Below are positions 14,264 to 20,529 of a DNA stretch of 26,459 nucleotides, in pieces (the first letter of the stretch is position 1; every line of letters starts with the position of its first letter). The notes under the pieces are model-generated. The model searched no databases, was not told the DNA's origin, and worked only from the letters and a program-made list of their open reading frames with translations. A program made the position numbers and the translations under genes. Source of the stretch: a virus; IMG/VR virus record IMGVR_UViG_3300004154_000361, positions 1-26,459 of that record, one strand, 5' to 3'.

Positions 14264-15784
14264 TTACCTAGCCATACTTTGTACTGCTTTTGCCTTTTTC
14301 TTGCTGCCATCTTGAATCATTTCAGCAAATCCAGTTGTTGCATCTGGAGCATCATCATGAGCGTTCTTGCCTTTTCGCTGATATTTACACATGTCCTTAT
14401 AATACTCTGGCCATCTATCAGCCCAATTAATAGGAAAGTATACATGCTCCATAACAAATGAGCTATTTGATATTATTCTTGATATTTTATTAGCTGATTG
14501 ATGGAACCACTTGATTACTACTTTTCTTGTTTTGAACTTCTCCCAGATAAGTCTTTGTACATTACGTGCAAAACCACGACCACCATTATTACTTTCAATA
14601 TTTGCGATACTTACATCATTTTTAACCAATATATCTGCTGTTTCAGGCTCAGTGATTTCCATGCCTTTATCAGTATAATATACATCAGTTACATAACCCT
14701 CACCATTGTATTTATATCCAACAACCACACATAATTTATCTGTGCCTTCATCAGCAGTATCTGTATATGAGATTATTTCTTCATATACAAGATTTCCTTT
14801 TTCATCCCTTGGCAGCTCAGTATATGTCTTAAAATATGAATACAATCTGCCTTGTGCATCAATTGGCTCCTGCTCATAGTTAGCAATAGCAATTTCTTTT
14901 GACATCATTCCAGGCTTAGTTTTATTCAAATAACTTTCATAGCTTAGGAGCTCTGGACAAAGCATTTCCTTTTTTTCTTTACTCAAACATGCCTTAAGTC
15001 TTAGCTCATACCACTCTTCTGGTTCAAGTTCTAGCAATTTACCACATATGTCTTTAGTGCTCCATCTTGTCATTATGATTATTTGAATTGCATTTTCTTC
15101 AAGCCTAGACAAGAATGTATCAGTATACCAGCTCCAATGACCTTCAAGTAAACTTTCATTTGCAGCTTCAGAAGCATTTTTAATCTGGTCATCTATGATA
15201 CCAATATTACAACCGACACCAGTAACCGTACCATTAAATGATGTAGCCAAGTAGTTAAAAAATTGACCTTCCAGAGACCACAACATGGATGATGCATCCC
15301 CATATTTTATCTTTGTTTTAGGGAATACATCTCTGAATATATTAATTTTAGGATCAACCTTTGTTGCATCAATCCCATCCCTGACAGCTTTACCAAACCT
15401 TGAAGCAAGTGTTTCATTATATGAGCATGATATAATTCGGTTTTCATTGTTTTTACCAAATGCCCACTGGGCAAACATAGTAGCACTAAAAGATTTACCA
15501 TGACGTGGAGGCTCATTAAGGATCATCTTTTTGCAGACTATATATCCTGATAATCCTTCAGTAGAATCAACTATTGTCCATTGATCATCTGGCTTATACT
15601 TAATAATGCGACCTTCAAGTAAAGCTTGAAATGTATCACTAATCTGCTTTAGATGCCACCGTGACTCCTTGAAAAACTTTGGATGTATGAGTTTGCAATA
15701 TTCCCATAATGACTCTTGAGCTTTAATATATTCACTTTTTTCTTTCGATTTTGCTATATCGCTTAAAATACTCATATTATCCAT
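14264..15784 (-). CDS. terminase large subunit
   Basis: TTG at 15787 and ATG at 15784 are both possible starts; the ATG gives 506 residues. The ATPase half has the Walker A variant NEPPRHGKS near residue 92, the Walker B strand IGIIDD near 195 and the coupling motif IIIMTRWS near 236. The C-terminal half shows the RNase-H-like nuclease with acidic residues in SYTDTADEGTD near 350, IESNNGGRGFARNVQR near 403 and the final NAHDDAPDATTG near 483. It is the motor that cuts and packages DNA through the portal; in Mu-like phages packaging is headful and starts in flanking host DNA. The small subunit is probably the gp27-like gene upstream. Confidence 0.95.
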   Translation of the reverse strand: MDNMSILSDIAKSKEKSEYIKAQESLWEYCKLIHPKFFKESRWHLKQISDTFQALLEGRIIKYKPDDQWTIVDSTEGLSGYIVCKKMILNEPPRHGKSFSATMFAQWAFGKNNENRIISCSYNETLASRFGKAVRDGIDATKVDPKINIFRDVFPKTKIKYGDASSMLWSLEGQFFNYLATSFNGTVTGVGCNIGIIDDQIKNASEAANESLLEGHWSWYTDTFLSRLEENAIQIIIMTRWSTKDICGKLLELEPEEWYELRLKACLSKEKKEMLCPELLSYESYLNKTKPGMMSKEIAIANYEQEPIDAQGRLYSYFKTYTELPRDEKGNLVYEEIISYTDTADEGTDKLCVVVGYKYNGEGYVTDVYYTDKGMEITEPETADILVKNDVSIANIESNNGGRGFARNVQRLIWEKFKTRKVVIKWFHQSANKISRIISNSSFVMEHVYFPINWADRWPEYYKDMCKYQRKGKNAHDDAPDATTGFAEMIQDGSKKKAKAVQSMAR

Positions 15785-15829
15785 CAACTCTCTTACATCT
15801 ATAAATCTATGTATATATGATTTCTTTCT

Positions 15830-15859
15830 ATTGTACCCCCGTTATAACGCGTTATAACG
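15830..15859 (-). promoter_or_regulatory. 20-bp perfect palindrome beside a -10-like element (candidate late promoter/operator)
   Basis: Two tandem copies of the self-complementary word CGTTATAACG fill 15840-15859, making a perfect 20-bp palindrome; a third partial copy (CGTTAT) lies at 15861-15866. Four bases downstream on the coding strand is TACAAT (15835-15830), a good -10. No proper -35 is present, as in activator-dependent phage promoters. It lies 46 nt upstream of the terminase ATG. Confidence 0.5.
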
Positions 15860-15900
15860 CCGTTATGGTTTTAACTATTACTCTTTGTTTTTTACAGGAG

Positions 15901-16047
15901 TTATTTAAGGCTTTTCCAGTAAGGATGATTTATTTTTCTAAGGTGCCAACATTTCTTTTTTATACATTCTTTTTTCTTTAGCATCTTTACTGACAAATGA
16001 ATTTTATGAAGCTTACAATATCCACAAGGGTTTCTTATCCATTTCAT
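15901..16047 (-). CDS. tiny Cys/Trp-containing basic protein
   Basis: The ATG at 16047 follows AGGTGAATTT. The product has 48 residues: NPCGYCKLHKIHLS near the start, KKECIKKKCWHLRK near 26-39 and a terminal NHPYWKSLK. Four cysteines in a C-X2-C-X16-C-X4-C layout with nearby His residues look like a small zinc-binding fold, and the protein is strongly basic, so nucleic acid binding is likely. It is 11 nt after the other tiny ORF and about 115 nt ahead of terminase. No family was recognised. The good ribosome binding site and spaced cysteines make it more likely real than chance. Confidence 0.55.
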   Translation of the reverse strand: MKWIRNPCGYCKLHKIHLSVKMLKKKECIKKKCWHLRKINHPYWKSLK

Positions 16048-16058
16048 AAATTCACCTA

Positions 16059-16157
16059 TCAACATTTTGATTTTGGCTTATTACACCTACAACATCTATA
16101 ACCTTCACCTTTGTAAAACTTGATTTTATGTTTGAAAAACAAAATACATTTACTCAT
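16059..16157 (-). CDS. tiny Cys-rich protein (32 residues)
   Basis: The ATG at 16157 is 4 nt behind GAGGTG and follows the intrinsic terminator at once. The product begins MSKCILFFKHKIKFYKGEG and ends YRCCRCNKPKSKC. Five cysteines and a basic composition suggest a metal-binding knuckle. It slightly recalls the zinc-binding Com regulator of Mu, but it is half the length and lacks one Cys of the N-terminal pair, so I do not claim that identity. It is translated in tandem with the next small ORF. Being so short, it could still be an unexpressed frame. Confidence 0.45.
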   Translation of the reverse strand: MSKCILFFKHKIKFYKGEGYRCCRCNKPKSKC

Positions 16158-16173
16158 AAAACACCTCACAATC

Positions 16174-16199
16174 AAAAAATAAGGCTCCCTGGAAGCCCT
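16174..16199 (-). terminator. intrinsic terminator after the NusG-paralogue leader hairpin
   Basis: On the coding strand AGGGCTTC, loop CAG, GGAGCCTT makes an 8-pair stem (two G-U pairs) followed by ATTTTTT. It would end transcripts coming from the middle genes before the late operon unless antitermination occurs. Confidence 0.72.
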
Positions 16200-16221
16200 A
16201 TTTAATCTATGTAAATTTTAC

Positions 16222-16249
16222 AAACTCCTTATCCAAGGGTAAGAAGTTT
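16222..16249 (-). promoter_or_regulatory. 10-bp RNA hairpin upstream of the terminator (possible antiterminator recognition element)
   Basis: In the minus-strand RNA AAACTTCTTA pairs with TAAGGAGTTT over 10 positions (one G-U) around the loop CCCTTGGA. No U-run follows. It sits about 115 nt after the NusG-paralogue stop and 22 nt before the terminator. That is the kind of place where LoaP-type NusG proteins recognise a leader hairpin. Confidence 0.55.
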
Positions 16250-16365
16250 ATTTTAGGGGGGCTGGGCAGGCTTCGCCATTTGGACTTTTTATATCCAACT
16301 TTTCGAATCTGCTACTTTATAACACAAAAAGCCATCTTCATACGACGAGTCAGTATTCAAAAGCT

Positions 16366-16863
16366 TTAAGCTTTGTTTAAAACATTAACTGCAAGTTCAA
16401 TTACTTTTTCATTGCCAGCAACAGTAAATTTTACTTTTGCCCTGAAGCGACGTCTGTCCACTTTTATTATGTTTCCTTCAAATCCCTGAAGTGGACCATT
16501 GATTACTTTTATGTCCTGACCCTCTTGAAAAATATCAGATATTCCAACAAGATCACCATCTCGTGTCAAACTAAATATTGTTTTCATTTCATCTTCACGA
16601 ATTGGTTCTGGACATCCCGATGCACCTTCAAGTATATTTATTACTCCTGGGATACTAGTCAATTCGTAATAATCAGTTGCTTGCATTTCTGTTTGAACGA
16701 AAACATATCCTGGCATTAGAACACGTTCAACTGTTTCCCATACTCCAAATTTTCTCTCGTTTAACAATCTTCTTGGTACAATTGCCTTATACATCTTCTC
16801 AGCAGATTTTTTTACATCCAACTCATTTCCAGTTAAAACATGTAGTACATACCAATTATCCAC
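16366..16863 (-). CDS. NusG-family processive antiterminator (LoaP/UpxY-like paralogue)
   Basis: The frame is open from 16893, but NusG proteins start a few residues before WYVLHV. The GTG at 16863, 5 nt behind GGTGG, gives 166 residues and an 8-nt overlap with the upstream gene. The NGN domain spans about 1-105, with DNWYVLHVLTGNE, RKFGVWETVERVLMPGYVFV and YYELTSIPGVINIL. A KOW domain follows at about 114-160 with INGPLQGFEGNIIKVDRR. These are hallmarks of NusG paralogues that ride RNA polymerase. Core nusG is never in phage packaging clusters, so this is a specialised paralogue. Placed before a hairpin and terminator at the head of the late operon, it is inferred to antiterminate that operon. 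Confidence 0.85.
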   Translation of the reverse strand: MDNWYVLHVLTGNELDVKKSAEKMYKAIVPRRLLNERKFGVWETVERVLMPGYVFVQTEMQATDYYELTSIPGVINILEGASGCPEPIREDEMKTIFSLTRDGDLVGISDIFQEGQDIKVINGPLQGFEGNIIKVDRRRFRAKVKFTVAGNEKVIELAVNVLNKA

Positions 16864-17434
16864 TTGAACCACCAGCCTTTGTTTTAACATCATCAGCTAT
16901 TCGACATATTTTATCGAATAATTCGGGTTCTTTCTCTCTCAGTTCTTTTCCAAGCTCCTGAATCCAAGCTTTCTTATAATCTTCAATTCCCTGCGTATAT
17001 TGCTTCTTATATTTTTCCTTGTAAACATTGCTTCGCTGGATCGCCACCATCAACTTAGCAGCCTTTTCAATTGGCATGTCCTGAATTTCCTCTTCAGCTA
17101 TTGCCATCTTCTGAACCAGTTGATCAACGAACATTGTTGTTGCCAGTTCAGTGGCTTCAATGTCTTTATTGTCCTTTACAGCTTCAAGGAGCATTTCCGT
17201 TTTTAACCGAGCATCTTTTAATCTTTTTATTGCTGTATTATTGCGTATTGCATATCTGCCTATTGCTGATTTGCTTAATGGATAACCTAATGCTGTAATT
17301 TCTATAGCAATTTCATCATATCGCATATAGTCATTTCCAGTTTTCATAAGCATTTCATCTAGCTTTTTTCGAGCATCTTCAGGGAGAGCATCAACTTTCG
17401 AACAAATTCTGGTTCTTTCACGTTCCTTACCCAT
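16856..17434 (-). CDS. Mu gp27-like protein (DUF3486 family), probable small terminase subunit
   Basis: The 192-residue product starts GKERERTRICSKVDALPEDARKKLDEML, then YDEIAIEITALGYPLSKSAIGRYAIR near 41-66, a helix-turn-helix of the type shared by DUF3486 (Mu gp27) proteins. The remainder is helical with a charged C-terminus (ELGKELREKEPELFDKI). In Mu this gene precedes the large terminase gp28, and the family is generally taken as the DNA-recognising small subunit. It overlaps the preceding gene by 1 nt and the NusG paralogue by 8 nt. That NusG paralogue separates it from the large terminase, which is unusual. Confidence 0.85.
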   Translation of the reverse strand: MGKERERTRICSKVDALPEDARKKLDEMLMKTGNDYMRYDEIAIEITALGYPLSKSAIGRYAIRNNTAIKRLKDARLKTEMLLEAVKDNKDIEATELATTMFVDQLVQKMAIAEEEIQDMPIEKAAKLMVAIQRSNVYKEKYKKQYTQGIEDYKKAWIQELGKELREKEPELFDKICRIADDVKTKAGGSSG

Positions 17435-17721
17435 TAGAACTCAACTCCTGGATCATCCTTTGTACCTTCAACCACATCCTGACCGTCATCTGTAATTTTG
17501 ATTATCATGTCATCCAAAACAGATTCTTCTGGATTAAGTCCCCTTATATAGTTTCTTTCCTTCAGATAATCAACCTGTTTTTCAATTTCATTTGCTGAAT
17601 AACTTCCAGCGAATGCTTTTTTAACTGTACCAACCAAAAGCACTCCTTTAGCAGATTCATACAATGAAGTTAATATTAACGCTCTCAGTCTTTTCAGTTC
17701 CAGTACTTTAATCTTATCCAT
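17434..17721 (-). CDS. Mu gp26-position protein, winged-helix-like
   Basis: A TTG at 17724 and an ATG at 17721 are both in frame; the ATG has GAGGG 7 nt ahead and gives 95 residues. The protein reads MDKIKVLELKRLRALILTSL, GTVKKAFAGSYSANEIEKQVDYLKERNYI and IKITDDGQDVVEG. The last two stretches look like the recognition helix and wing of a small winged-helix domain that ends in 'I-x-I-T-D-D-G'. Between gp25-like and gp27-like genes it holds the place of Mu gp26, a packaging-adjacent protein of unknown role. A DNA-binding or regulatory role is inferred from the fold only. Confidence 0.65.
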   Translation of the reverse strand: MDKIKVLELKRLRALILTSLYESAKGVLLVGTVKKAFAGSYSANEIEKQVDYLKERNYIRGLNPEESVLDDMIIKITDDGQDVVEGTKDDPGVEF

Positions 17722-17724
17722 CAA

Positions 17725-18108
17725 TTAACCCTCTCTTTGCAAATGTTTATTTAGCTGCTCCCCTATTTGTGTTACCTTATCATCAATACCCTTTGAGAAA
17801 TTATCAAGCTTGTTTTCAATCTTTGTGTTAATTTTCTCGAAGTTTGAATCCATACTTGCTCCCAATTTGTCAACTCTACTTTCAAGAGCTGCTTGAGATC
17901 GTATCTGATCCTCTCTAGTTGTGTACAGTAGTGGCATCTTTTCTTTGAATTCTGAAAACGAGTCTTCGATTTTTGTTATTCTACATTCGTTGGCTTTGTC
18001 AGCCTCTTTCAATGAAGCAAACTTATCCTTCATGAAATATCCTACTATCCCTACTACGATTGTTGTAATAATCTGCAGAATAACTGTGACAATTTGCATT
18101 AAATTCAT
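17725..18108 (-). CDS. membrane-anchored coiled-coil protein (Mu gp25/DUF2730-like position)
   Basis: A start at 18138 is possible, but the ATG at 18108 follows GGGAGGTCAAAA, a far better site, and puts a transmembrane helix at the very N-terminus (MQIVTVILQIITTIVVGIVG, residues 4-23). The rest of the 127 residues is a long coiled coil with repeated K-I-x-x-K-I-E/D-N-K patterns. Mu gp25 and its relatives have the same layout and position ahead of the gp26-gp27-terminase block. An XhlA-like holin accessory protein is an alternative, but lysis genes would not normally sit here. It is the first gene after the early terminator, so probably the first middle gene. Confidence 0.7.
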   Translation of the reverse strand: MNLMQIVTVILQIITTIVVGIVGYFMKDKFASLKEADKANECRITKIEDSFSEFKEKMPLLYTTREDQIRSQAALESRVDKLGASMDSNFEKINTKIENKLDNFSKGIDDKVTQIGEQLNKHLQREG

Positions 18109-18140
18109 TTTTGACCTCCCCTCTACATATTTAAGCAAAT

Positions 18141-18173
18141 AAAAAATCCAAGTGTTTATCTTTCACTTGGATT
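18141..18173 (-). terminator. intrinsic terminator ending the early operon after mor
   Basis: A perfect 10-bp stem, AATCCAAGTG and CACTTGGATT, encloses a 9-nt loop and is followed on the coding strand by TTTTTATTT. It lies 48 nt after the Mor stop. The early transcript should end here, as the Mu early transcript does before its middle promoter. Confidence 0.88.
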
Positions 18174-18220
18174 ATATAAAATCTATATGATATTTTCTTT
18201 TTAAGCATTTAAGGCACTTA

Positions 18221-18556
18221 CTATAGGTTTAATTTGATTTGTCCTACAAGAGGGGATGCTCTTTTCTTTTGAATTATGTCATTGCATATATTCCGTATCT
18301 GTATCTCAGATATATTGTATTTTCTTGCTAGTACTCCGTAGTTATAACCATTAAACTCTTCACGTATTTTCTTATCTCTTAATGGTCTCTCAATAGATTC
18401 ATATTTCTGAAAATATATGTATTGTCCTCCAAATAGCTTTGAGAGCTTAATTGCATTTTCTAATCCTATTTCATTTACTAATTGCTTATATATTTCTGGC
18501 AGATCATTTAATTCTATTTTTGGTTCCAATGACCCCACCTCCTTTATTTTAATCAT
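18221..18556 (-). CDS. mor: Mor-family transcription activator
   Basis: The 111-residue product carries LPEIYKQLVNEIGLENAIKLSKLFGGQYIYF, the dimerisation region of the Mor/C family. The C-terminal helix-turn-helix (IREEFNGYNYGVLARKYNISEIQIRNI) follows. Mu Mor activates the middle promoter by binding a dyad upstream of it and touching RNA polymerase. Two starts compete: ATG at 18556 behind GAGGTTTC, and TTG at 18529 (102 residues) behind AAGGAGG with 8-nt spacing, which is the stronger site. It is the last early gene, followed by a strong terminator, exactly as in Mu. Only one Mor/C gene is visible, so it may serve for both middle and late genes. Confidence 0.88.
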   Translation of the reverse strand: MIKIKEVGSLEPKIELNDLPEIYKQLVNEIGLENAIKLSKLFGGQYIYFQKYESIERPLRDKKIREEFNGYNYGVLARKYNISEIQIRNICNDIIQKKRASPLVGQIKLNL

Positions 18557-18592
18557 GAAACCTCAAAATAATCAAGTGTTTTTTATAGCCTC

Positions 18593-18928
18593 TTATATTT
18601 TTTCTTCACTGGCACAATCTTCAGCCTCCTTTTGTATTAATCTAATTACCTTATTAATAATCGATACTTCCTTTTCCCTTGATTCCATATATAACTCTCT
18701 TAATGCCTCAGATTTTTTATGGTATTCATCATCAAGTCTATTCATCCTAAAATTAATATTTTTTACTTGCTCTTTGATACAATCAATATCTGATTCATAT
18801 TCTTCTGGTATCTTTAGAACACCATAAGACATAACCTCATGTTCACCATAATCATCTTTTATCAATAATTTGTCCACATTTGCTGATAGAATTGGAACAA
18901 TAGAACCCTCATAAATACAATATTTCAT
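18593..18928 (-). CDS. early protein of unknown function (beta N-terminus, coiled-coil C-terminus)
   Basis: The 111-residue product has a small beta-rich start (MKYCIYEGSIVPILSANVDKLLIKDDYGEHEVM) followed from about residue 45 by an acidic-basic coiled coil (IDCIKEQVKNINFRMNRLDDEY onwards). Its ATG overlaps the stop of the preceding 53-residue ORF by ATGA, so the two are coupled. I do not recognise a family. The position between GemA and Mor is a variable segment in Mu-like phages, often holding small regulatory or host-takeover proteins. Confidence 0.6.
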   Translation of the reverse strand: MKYCIYEGSIVPILSANVDKLLIKDDYGEHEVMSYGVLKIPEEYESDIDCIKEQVKNINFRMNRLDDEYHKKSEALRELYMESREKEVSIINKVIRLIQKEAEDCASEEKI

Positions 18929-19086
18929 TTTGATATCAAGCAGGATAATGCATCAATTTGTCTTTCTATACATTGTCGTTCTTCTGTTAGATTTGTAAAC
19001 TCACAACAATCTGCATCTAACATCTTTATAGAAATTTGTGTTGATTGTTCCTGCAGCTCCTTAATTTTAAGTTTAATATCAATCAT
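18925..19086 (-). CDS. small coiled-coil early protein (53 residues)
   Basis: The ATG at 19086 follows GAGTGATAGAGA. The product is a charged helix (MIDIKLKIKELQEQSTQISI) with four cysteines in the second half (DADCCEF, RQCIERQ, LSCL). Its TGA overlaps the next ATG by 4 nt, the kind of coupling seen between real genes in this operon. No family is known to me. The Cys pattern has no obvious metal-site spacing. Confidence 0.55.
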   Translation of the reverse strand: MIDIKLKIKELQEQSTQISIKMLDADCCEFTNLTEERQCIERQIDALSCLISK

Positions 19087-19105
19087 TCTCTATCACTCTT
19101 TCTTT

Positions 19106-19177
19106 TTAAATTAGCACGAGTTCAAACTTCCAAATGTCTTCATCATCTTTAGTAATATGATCACCATTCCTTATCAT
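19106..19177 (-). CDS. very small ORF coupled to gemA (23 residues)
   Basis: The ATG at 19177 overlaps the GemA stop by 4 nt (ATGA) and the frame reads MIRNGDHITKDDEDIWKFEL before LVLI and a stop. The exact stop-start overlap and non-random composition favour a translated leader peptide or microprotein, but at this length chance cannot be excluded. Confidence 0.35.
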   Translation of the reverse strand: MIRNGDHITKDDEDIWKFELVLI

Positions 19178-19623
19178 TGCTTTCTTCTTTTCTCTGTTTG
19201 AATAAGTCCCTTTAAACCTTCTATTACTTTATTAGCATTCTTATCAGTCAAAAACCTCAAATCATCAACGTTTGCATACTTTTTCATAAATCCTTTTAGC
19301 CTTGTTCCCAAACTTACTTCTTCCTGATCAGGAGCATCATACTTTTTGAGTTCAAATATAAGTGCCCATATTTTCTTTTCCTGCCCTCGACTTACCATGC
19401 CAGATGAAGCAGGTACTGTTTTATATTTTGTACCCTTCATATTTCCTTTTAACCTGTCTATAACATTGCTTGCTTCAAACCTTGTTAACTCTGTTACACG
19501 TTTCTTTTTTGTCATTGAAAAAATCATCTCATGAAGAGGATCAATCTCAAGACTCTTATCAACAAGTCCTATTCCATTTGCAAGTGTATATATTGTTTTT
19601 ATTTGCCACTTTTCAATAGACAT
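19174..19623 (-). CDS. GemA/Mu gp16-like early protein (DUF1018)
   Basis: The 149-residue product belongs to the gp16/GemA family: SRGQEKKIWALIFELKKYD near 73-91 matches the family's 'Q-x-x-K-I-W-A-L' box. It shows an internal duplication. The N half (KWQIKTIYTLANGIGLVD ... RFEASNVIDRLKG) and C half (QEKKIWALIFELKKYD ... DKNANKVIEGLKG) have the same arrangement. In Mu this region modulates host gene expression and DNA supercoiling, but the molecular role is not settled. GGAGTGAAAAT precedes the ATG and a strong hairpin lies just upstream. The position after Gam matches Mu-like genomes. Confidence 0.85.
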   Translation of the reverse strand: MSIEKWQIKTIYTLANGIGLVDKSLEIDPLHEMIFSMTKKKRVTELTRFEASNVIDRLKGNMKGTKYKTVPASSGMVSRGQEKKIWALIFELKKYDAPDQEEVSLGTRLKGFMKKYANVDDLRFLTDKNANKVIEGLKGLIQTEKRRKQ

Positions 19624-19644
19624 ATTTTCACTCCTTGTATAATA

Positions 19645-19675
19645 ATCAAGACAGGGTATTTGTCCCTGTCCTGAT
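19645..19675 (-). promoter_or_regulatory. 12-bp RNA stem-loop between gam and gemA
   Basis: In the minus-strand RNA ATCAGGACAGGG pairs with CCCTGTCTTGAT (one G-U) around ACAAATA. On the plus strand the same position would be an A-C mismatch, so the structure is better in the early transcript. It lacks a U-run and ends 22 nt before the GemA start, so it is more likely an mRNA end-protector or translation/processing element than a terminator. Confidence 0.65.
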
Positions 19676-19687
19676 CATTAAGATTAA

Positions 19688-20182
19688 TTATAGTTTTTGA
19701 TTATCAAGTTCATAATAGAAAATATCCTTTGTTTCCTTTACAGCTCCTACTGACTCAATCACATCATCTTTATATTCCTTCAGCCTGGTTGAGTCAATTT
19801 TCTCTTCATACTTGATTTTTATGCAATCATCCATTTTCCGTGCCTTAAGCCGTTTTAAACAATCTTTGATATCTTCAATTATGAGTTTAGTACTCTTTCG
19901 GAATCCAACTTTACCAAATCCAACATTTATGCTTTTACCAGTTATAAAATGCTTATTTGCCTCAGCATACTCTTGAATTTCTTTTTCAAGTTCTGCAATT
20001 TTATCATTATGTGGTTTGGTAACCAGAGCTGCTTCAAGTTTCAAATCTGATATCTTTTCGTTCAAATCTCTTTCAGCTTTTTCAATTACTCGCTTGCTTT
20101 CACCAATTTCCTTTAAGTTTAACCCTACATCATCCCAGCTTTTTAATTTTACTGGTTCAACTTTGTTAACTATTACTCTCAT
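19688..20182 (-). CDS. gam: host-nuclease inhibitor Gam
   Basis: The 164-residue product has an N-terminal LKSWDDVGLNLKEIGESKRV, a long helix (IEKAERDLNEKISDLKLEAALV, then HNDKIAELEKEIQEYAEANK) and the conserved INVGFGKVGFRKSTKLI near 86-102 that defines Mu Gam. Mu Gam binds double-stranded ends like Ku and shields transposing or linear DNA from exonucleases. The fold is two long helices around a beta core, which fits this pattern. GGGGGGGATTAAA precedes the ATG. It follows the B gene block and precedes GemA, the usual Mu-like order. Confidence 0.92.
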   Translation of the reverse strand: MRVIVNKVEPVKLKSWDDVGLNLKEIGESKRVIEKAERDLNEKISDLKLEAALVTKPHNDKIAELEKEIQEYAEANKHFITGKSINVGFGKVGFRKSTKLIIEDIKDCLKRLKARKMDDCIKIKYEEKIDSTRLKEYKDDVIESVGAVKETKDIFYYELDNQKL

Positions 20183-20195
20183 TTTAATCCCCCCC

Positions 20196-20318
20196 TTAAT
20201 TTCTGATGCTTCCTGAAGCGACCATCACATCAACCCAAAGCTTTTTACATTCAAATAATGTTCTATATGTACTATCAAATTTAAACCTGATTTTATGAAT
20301 TATGCTTTTCAATGACAT
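20196..20318 (-). CDS. small early ORF overlapping its upstream neighbour (40 residues)
   Basis: The ATG at 20318 follows AAAGGAAGGTG and the frame runs to 20196, 14 nt before Gam. The product reads MSLKSIIHKIRFKFDSTYRT, then LFECKKLWVDVMVASGSIRN. It overlaps the preceding gene by 26 nt in another frame, which is more than is usual here. It fills what would otherwise be a 110-nt gap. No family is recognised; basic and partly hydrophobic. Confidence 0.42.
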   Translation of the reverse strand: MSLKSIIHKIRFKFDSTYRTLFECKKLWVDVMVASGSIRN

Positions 20319-20520
20319 CACCTTCCTTTCCTTGATCTCTCATTAATTTGATAGCTCTACAAACTAAGTCTTCAAAAGTTTTTGATGTTACATCTTTTCC
20401 TAAAATCAAATCATTTGAAACCACATCATCTTTAGCAATTGTAATTGCACATATCAGCTCGCTATTACATATAGTGCATCCCATATGTGATTCAATTTTA
20501 CTGTGGAATTCTTTTAACAT
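20293..20520 (-). CDS. small early protein of unknown function (75 residues)
   Basis: AGGAGGTTTAT precedes the ATG, an excellent site. The product contains MGCTICNSELICAITIAKDD near 13-32, with C-X2-C and a third Cys, and FEDLVCRAIKLMRDQGKEG near 49-67. The C-X2-C with neighbouring His (ESHMGCTIC) suggests a possible metal knuckle. It is in the variable segment between B and Gam, where Mu also carries short non-essential genes. I do not recognise the family. Confidence 0.6.
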   Translation of the reverse strand: MLKEFHSKIESHMGCTICNSELICAITIAKDDVVSNDLILGKDVTSKTFEDLVCRAIKLMRDQGKEGDVIEKHNS

Positions 20521-20529
20521 ATAAACCTC

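Noticed and set aside
16059-16157. Possible Com-like regulator of a mom-type DNA modification gene
   Set aside because: Half the length of Com, lacks one Cys of the first C-X2-C pair, and no mom-like gene is present.
17725-18108. Holin or XhlA-type lysis protein
   Set aside because: One N-terminal membrane helix plus coiled coil also fits XhlA, but position ahead of gp26/gp27-like genes and absence of an endolysin nearby favour a Mu gp25-like protein.
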